The notes beneath the pieces are model-generated. The model had not been told where the DNA came from. It searched no databases and saw only the letters and a list, made by a program, of their open reading frames with translations. 64,000 nucleotides of DNA from Eubacteriales bacterium (GTDB taxonomy: Bacteria; Bacillota; Clostridia; Lachnospirales; Lachnospiraceae), in assembly GCA_030537195.1 (NCBI GenBank), contig JAUNOK010000011.1:1588-65587 (forward strand). Reading direction: 5' to 3'. Shown here piece by piece: positions 59,584 through 64,000 of the stretch. Position 1 is the stretch's first letter. Every line of letters begins with the position of its first letter. The translations under genes were made by a program, and so were the position numbers.

Positions 59584-60480
59584 CTAGCCTTTAACACCGC
59601 CAAGTGTAACACCTCTGACAATAAACTTTGACAGACAGATATATACTATAATTACCGGAACAATAGCAAATGCTATCATCATATATACCTGACCCATATC
59701 AAACTTTAAGAAATCTGCACTACGAAGCTGTGCGATAAGTAACGGAAGTGTCTTCTTATCAGCCTTGTTAATAAGAAGTGATGGTATAAAGTAGTTGTTC
59801 CATGATGATACGAAAGTAAATATCATCTGAACAGCCAGTGCCGGTTTCATAAGAGGAAGAACAATCTGATTGAATATTCTGAACTCTCTTGCACCATCAA
59901 TTCTTGCCGCTTCAATAAGTTCCATCGGAAGTACGCTGTCCATGTACTGTTTAATAAAGAAGAATACAACAGGTGCTGCAACCGAAGGTACAATCAGTGG
60001 AATGTATGAATTAAGGAGATGCCAGTCTCCCATCATTTTAACAAATCCAAGTGCTGAAACCTGTGTAGGAACCATCATTACAAGAAGAATGAAAGTAAAT
60101 GCAAACTTCTTTAATTTGAAATTATATGCATGGATAGCAAATGCTGTAAGTGCTGAGAAATACACTGACAGAATTGCAGAACATGCAGCAACAAACAAAC
60201 TGTTAAACATACCCTTAATAACAGGAATATTCTCATTAGCCAGAACATTCTTCATGTTGACTATAAATGACTTTCCTGGAAGGAATGAAAATCCCTTCTG
60301 AATATCAGGATGTGATCTTGTTGTATTAATAATAAGCACATAGAACGAGAAGAGACATAAGAATGTTATAAGAATAAGCACGATATAACATAACACTCTC
60401 TCAGTTGTAAGTATTATCTTATCCTTCACTCCGGCATTAGCGCCTTTAGCACTAGCAGAGGCTTTATTTGAATTACTCAT
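59584..60480 (-). CDS. carbohydrate ABC transporter permease (MsmG/MalG type)
   Basis: A 298-residue inner-membrane permease with six helices. The ATPase-contact EAA loop reads ELIEAARIDGAREFRIFNQI followed by VLPLMKP. The preceding region (AIHAYNFKLKKFAFTFILLV) is typical of MalG-like subunits. It pairs with the gene one base upstream. No ATPase gene is present, so a shared MsmK/UgpC-type ATPase encoded elsewhere is expected. Confidence 0.92.
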   Translation of the reverse strand: MSNSNKASASAKGANAGVKDKIILTTERVLCYIVLILITFLCLFSFYVLIINTTRSHPDIQKGFSFLPGKSFIVNMKNVLANENIPVIKGMFNSLFVAACSAILSVYFSALTAFAIHAYNFKLKKFAFTFILLVMMVPTQVSALGFVKMMGDWHLLNSYIPLIVPSVAAPVVFFFIKQYMDSVLPMELIEAARIDGAREFRIFNQIVLPLMKPALAVQMIFTFVSSWNNYFIPSLLINKADKKTLPLLIAQLRSADFLKFDMGQVYMMIAFAIVPVIIVYICLSKFIVRGVTLGGVKG

Positions 60481-60481
60481 A

Positions 60482-61432
60482 TTACTTCGCCTCCTTTGCT
60501 TTTTTCTTCTTAGCTTTTCTGATTCCTGCTGCTTCCATATCTTTCGTTATATAATTGAATACAAATATACTAAGCAGTGCTGTTACAATAAACAGAATAA
60601 CTGAAAGTGCTCCAGCCATACCATAATTCTTACTGTAAAGATGTTTGTTAAGGTACATGATAACCGTCATACTAGTTCTGTCCGGATTACCATTACCATT
60701 AGTAAGGATCTGTGGAACATCAAACATCTGGATACCACCAATTAATGATGTAATAAGTGTGTAAGCCAGAATAGGCTTAATAAGTGGAAGTGTAATCTTT
60801 CCAAATATCTGTCTTGAATTAGCACCATCAATTCTTGCTGCTTCAAAAAGACAAGGGTCAACACCCATTATAGCAGCCATAAGAATTATTGTTGTATTAC
60901 CAAACCACATAAGGAAGTTCATAAGAGCAATTAATCCTCTTGCTCCAGCCACCTCTGCAAGAAATCTATATGTAGGCAATCCCATACTGTTAAGCATGTT
61001 GTTGATTGGTCCCTGATCTGCAAATATTGCGTAGAATAACATGGCAAATGCAGACGCCATAATCAAATTAGGCATATAGATTATAGTTTTGAAAAATCCT
61101 GTACATTTTAATCTTAATCTAAGATCTGTAAACCATGACGCCAGAAGCAATGATATAAGAATCTGAGGGATAAATCCCATCAGCCACATTATCATTGTAT
61201 TCTTCAGATAGAGCAATGTATCACCGTTAAACAGTATGGCCTTGTAATTGTCAAATCCAACGAACTTAGGTCCGACCTGCATAAGTCCAACCATATAGTT
61301 CTCGAAAAAACTATTATAAAATGTTGATATCAGTGGTATTAATGAAAACACTATATATACTGCAAAGAACGGTATAAGAAATATGTAGCCCCACTTGGCA
61401 TAGCTCACGAATTTTTTCTTCTTTTTATTCAT
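60482..61432 (-). CDS. carbohydrate ABC transporter permease (MsmF/MalF type)
   Basis: A 316-residue six-helix permease. The EAA loop is LFEAARIDGANSRQIFGKIT followed by LPLIKP. The ATG at 61432 has GGAG about 7 bases upstream and begins MNKKKKKFVSYAKW; upstream in-frame ATGs lie in or near the terminator-like hairpin. It forms the channel with the MsmG-type subunit. Confidence 0.92.
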   Translation of the reverse strand: MNKKKKKFVSYAKWGYIFLIPFFAVYIVFSLIPLISTFYNSFFENYMVGLMQVGPKFVGFDNYKAILFNGDTLLYLKNTMIMWLMGFIPQILISLLLASWFTDLRLRLKCTGFFKTIIYMPNLIMASAFAMLFYAIFADQGPINNMLNSMGLPTYRFLAEVAGARGLIALMNFLMWFGNTTIILMAAIMGVDPCLFEAARIDGANSRQIFGKITLPLIKPILAYTLITSLIGGIQMFDVPQILTNGNGNPDRTSMTVIMYLNKHLYSKNYGMAGALSVILFIVTALLSIFVFNYITKDMEAAGIRKAKKKKAKEAK

Positions 61433-61458
61433 ACATATCTCCATTCCTGCCATATAAA

Positions 61459-61501
61459 AAGGCACAGCCATATAACATACTTATTATAATGACTGTGCCT
61501 T
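61459..61501 (-). terminator. intercistronic hairpin between binding protein and permease genes
   Basis: On the minus strand AAGGCACAG, 25-base loop, CTGTGCCTT then TTT. Partial termination here would give more binding protein than permease. Confidence 0.7.
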
Positions 61502-61520
61502 AATGACTAGCAATTACTAA

Positions 61521-62876
61521 TTACTTTGAAAGGTTTGGATATTTCTCAATAGCTGCTTTATAGAAGTTATCAAGAGCCTTATCCTTAGTTACATTGCCAT
61601 CGAAGTAATCCTTCATAGCCTTCTGGAATTCTTCGTTAAGACCCTGGTCATATGAAGAGATATTCTTCATGCTGATCTTAGGAGCTGACTTAGCAAATAA
61701 CTTGATGTGATTCTGTCCACCAAGGAAGTCTGACTTGAAGTTACTGTTAGCGATTTCATTCATACCTGATGTAGTATTAGTGTAATCCTGTGTATCTTCT
61801 GTAATCTTCTTCATTGTAGCCTTATCACAGCAAAGTGTCTTCATAACATCCTTTACAAGGTTAGCGTTATCTGTTCCTGCTGCTGCACAGATCCATGTAC
61901 CACCCCAGTAGTAGCTCTGTGGACCTTCGCATACTGCATAGTCACCGTAGATACCGTTACCAACTTCTTCCTTACCACCTTCCTTAACAGGAGTAGCAAG
62001 TGAGTTACCTAAAAGTGTGAAATTAATTCCCCATGTTGAGTAGAAGAATCCGAATACCTTACCAGAAGGTCCCTGATCTGCTGCCCATGTTGAATCCCAA
62101 AGAGATGACTTATTGTTATAGCCCTTGTCTGTATATGTCTTAGTCTGATCAACCCACTTCATAATGTTATCATCAATAACAATCTTGTTATTAGAATCAA
62201 CCCAAGGAGCTGATACGTTGTTAGAGAATACTCTGTATGAATCATCATAACCTGAAAGCATCTTATAACCCTTAGCAGCAGCCTGTTCAGCTACCTTATC
62301 AAACTTATCCCAAGTTGAAAGTGCTTCCTGAACCTTATCTGGATCATCTGTTCCAAGAACATCCTTAGCAATTGAACGTCTGTAAGCAAAGAGTCCTGGA
62401 GTTGCCTGCCATGTTGTAGCCTTAAGTTTTCCGTTACTGTCTGTTGCAATATCCTTAGTGTACTGATACATATCCTTAAGATCATCATCTGTAAGGCCGA
62501 TATCCTTTACATCAAGTGTATAATCGCTGTTAACATACTTTAAAGCATAATCTGCTTCAATAAGGAACATATCAATCTTATCATCTGCTGCTGCATCTTT
62601 CTGCTTTAATAATGCAGCATCAAGAGCATTCTGATAAGCATTGTTTTCATTAGGAGTAATTACCCAGTTAACCTTTACATCTGAAGGAACATTCTTGTAA
62701 TATCCTTCAAATCTGCTCTTAAACTCTTCGTTCCAGCAATAAATGTTAAGTACTTTACCCTGTTCATCAGGATTAGTATTAACTGCTGTAGAATTTCCAC
62801 TCTTTGATCCACAACCTGCTAATGTGGAAAGCACCATCATTGTGCCAAGTGCCAGACTTAATAATCTCTTTTTCAT
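61521..62876 (-). CDS. sugar-binding lipoprotein of an ABC transporter
   Basis: A 451-residue family-1 solute-binding protein. Signal peptide with STLAGC (Cys 22). The mature region has KVLNIYCWNEEFKSRFEGYY, WVITPNENNAYQNALDAAL and YYWGGTWICAAAGTDN, typical of carbohydrate receptors. GGAGGG lies before the ATG at 62876; five codons upstream is another ATG, less likely. It is between the LacI-type regulator and the two permeases. The sugar is not identifiable; galM and the pectin genes hint at a plant-derived sugar. Confidence 0.9.
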   Translation of the reverse strand: MKKRLLSLALGTMMVLSTLAGCGSKSGNSTAVNTNPDEQGKVLNIYCWNEEFKSRFEGYYKNVPSDVKVNWVITPNENNAYQNALDAALLKQKDAAADDKIDMFLIEADYALKYVNSDYTLDVKDIGLTDDDLKDMYQYTKDIATDSNGKLKATTWQATPGLFAYRRSIAKDVLGTDDPDKVQEALSTWDKFDKVAEQAAAKGYKMLSGYDDSYRVFSNNVSAPWVDSNNKIVIDDNIMKWVDQTKTYTDKGYNNKSSLWDSTWAADQGPSGKVFGFFYSTWGINFTLLGNSLATPVKEGGKEEVGNGIYGDYAVCEGPQSYYWGGTWICAAAGTDNANLVKDVMKTLCCDKATMKKITEDTQDYTNTTSGMNEIANSNFKSDFLGGQNHIKLFAKSAPKISMKNISSYDQGLNEEFQKAMKDYFDGNVTKDKALDNFYKAAIEKYPNLSK

Positions 62877-62897
62877 AAAAAAACCCTCCATAAAATC

Positions 62898-63908
62898 TTA
62901 GACGACACCTTTGTTTCCTATCTTTTTAATTGTTTCCCCTTCGATTAGTTCCGCATCTACAACAACTCTCTTTACTATCGTTGCCTTGGGATTCTCTATA
63001 GCACTTATAAGCTCATCTGCGGCAACCCTGCCGATCTCCCTGGTATTCTGACGAATTGTTGTAATCTTAGGATTTAACATCTGCGAAAATCTTGTTCCAT
63101 CGTAACCTGCAACAGACACATCCTTTGGACTATGCAATTTCATATTCTTAATAGCATTCTTTCCACCAACCACAGATAAATCATCCGGGTAAAAAATACA
63201 TGTTGGCGGTTCCTTGAGTTGCAACAGCTCATATGTAAGTTCCTCAGCTTTTACTGAATCAAGATAGGTAGATGCTTTAATATATTCATCTGGAACTTCT
63301 GCTCCCAAATCACCCATTGTCTTATAGAAAGCTGCCAGACGTTCTTTCGTTACCTCTGATTCAACATTGCCGTGAATATAAGCTATCTTTCTGTGTCCCC
63401 TGCTATACGCGTAACGTACTAACTCACTCATCCCCTTCACGTTGTTAGAATTGACCGATGTACTGCCATTGAAAATGTAGTCGATGGTCACAACTGGTAA
63501 TCTCCCGTTAACCATTTCGTAAATTTCAGGATTACTGAAATCTTCACAAGCTAAAAGCACGCCATCGAAATTTCTGTACAAACAGTGTTCGTAGAAAGTC
63601 ATCTTCTTAGAGTGATTACTTACAAATGTAATATCATACCCTTTCTTCTCTGCTTCATTCTTAAAACTTTCAAGAACTTCTGCAAAATACTCATGAGCAA
63701 GACCATTGTTAAGAAGAACTCCTATATTATATGAGCGGTTCGTCTTAAGTGCCCTGGCTGCTGAGTTAGGATAATATCCAAGTCTGTCAGCTGCCTCTTT
63801 AACTTTCCTGCGTGTTTCTTCGCTGATGTCACTATGGTCATTAAGAGCTTTGCTTACTGTAGCAATTGAAACTCCACATTCTGCAGCAACGTCTTTCATA
63901 GATACCAT
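62898..63908 (-). CDS. LacI-family transcriptional regulator
   Basis: A 336-residue repressor. The N-terminal HTH (MKDVAAECGVSIATVSKALN) and hinge helix (NSAARALKTNRSY) are followed by the periplasmic-binding-like effector domain (NNVKGMSELVRYAYSRGHRK, CIFYPDDLSVVGGKNAI, SVAGYDGTRFS, TTIRQNTREIGRVA). AAAGGA lies 9 bases before the ATG at 63908. It heads the ABC transporter operon and should repress it until the sugar is present. A candidate operator lies just downstream of its promoter. Confidence 0.92.
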   Translation of the reverse strand: MVSMKDVAAECGVSIATVSKALNDHSDISEETRRKVKEAADRLGYYPNSAARALKTNRSYNIGVLLNNGLAHEYFAEVLESFKNEAEKKGYDITFVSNHSKKMTFYEHCLYRNFDGVLLACEDFSNPEIYEMVNGRLPVVTIDYIFNGSTSVNSNNVKGMSELVRYAYSRGHRKIAYIHGNVESEVTKERLAAFYKTMGDLGAEVPDEYIKASTYLDSVKAEELTYELLQLKEPPTCIFYPDDLSVVGGKNAIKNMKLHSPKDVSVAGYDGTRFSQMLNPKITTIRQNTREIGRVAADELISAIENPKATIVKRVVVDAELIEGETIKKIGNKGVV

Positions 63909-63932
63909 AGATTCATTCCTTTCATGCATTAC

Positions 63933-63981
63933 TTAATCGTTTTCGTAGCTTTACTATAACTCATATCTTGTATAAATGCAA
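63933..63981 (-). promoter_or_regulatory. promoter and candidate operator of the LacI-ABC operon
   Basis: On the minus strand TTGCAT (63976-63981), 17 bases, TATAGT (63953-63958). Just after the start site lies TACGAAAACGATTAA (63933-63947), which has the central CG and A/T-rich arms of LacI/CcpA-type sites but is imperfectly palindromic. Confidence 0.5.
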
Positions 63982-64000
63982 GTCTTTTTGTAAATTTTAC

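Overview
The window is AT-rich DNA whose gene content points to an anaerobic, low-GC Firmicute of the family Lachnospiraceae. The evidence is radical-SAM anaerobic enzymes (NrdG, PflA, HemZ), a threonine T-box, a rel-MBL-hemZ cluster, infC-rpmI-rplT with an attenuator-like leader, and many lipoproteins in which an LxGC-type lipobox follows a short signal peptide. A rhamnogalacturonan-lyase-like gene next to a TIM-barrel epimerase fits a pectin-using relative of Lachnospira (Eubacterium) eligens; that species guess is inference. No rRNA, tRNA, CRISPR array, prophage or complete insertion sequence was seen.

Layout. 1-1.5 kb: an XRE regulator between two small genes, one of them broken by a stop codon, with two matching palindromic operator candidates and a 195-bp repeat element. 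1.5-5.2 kb: M20 hydrolase and YfcC-type transporter divergent from a LysR regulator. 5.1-11.5 kb: a NifX/SlyD fusion, a solute-binding lipoprotein paired with a hybrid histidine kinase, a 3-hydroxyacyl-CoA dehydrogenase, and an odd zinc-ribbon/lipoprotein fusion preceded by a 31-codon lipoprotein-like ORF. 11.5-17.2 kb: Rpn-type nuclease, then rel, MBL hydrolase and hemZ. 17.3-20.7 kb: pectin (rhamnogalacturonan) genes. 20.8-25.5 kb: nrdG, dut, a trigger-factor-like lipoprotein, infC-rpmI-rplT, degV. 25.5-28.9 kb: an operon of adenosine deaminase, a RelA/SpoT-domain fusion of unknown C-terminal function, and a lone receiver domain. 29-35.6 kb: metal-dependent regulator, CAP lipoprotein, XRE regulator, pflA, an EAL phosphodiesterase, a Suv3-like helicase. 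35.6-43 kb: T-box-controlled thrS, a HipA-like kinase with a PTS IIC-like membrane protein, and an accessory block of MerR, lipoproteins and two DUF4230 proteins. 43.5-48.3 kb: fruK-fruA-ptsH-ptsI. 48.6-58.4 kb: RibU with a MarR-like regulator, an NhaC/EamA/degenerate-nuclease operon, an SbcCD-like pair and a BlaR1-like peptidase. 58.5-64 kb: galM facing a LacI-controlled sugar ABC transporter operon without an ATPase.

How the genes work together: sugar entry is covered by a fructose PTS operon that also carries the general PTS proteins, and by an ABC importer whose binding protein is separated from its permeases by a terminator-like hairpin. The most unusual candidate system is the add / RelA-SpoT fusion / receiver operon. 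Several proteins are unusual in architecture (NifX-SlyD, CPCC-lipoprotein) or in missing a key residue (HPr without Ser46, an EndA-like nuclease without its catalytic histidine). infC appears to start at an AUU codon.
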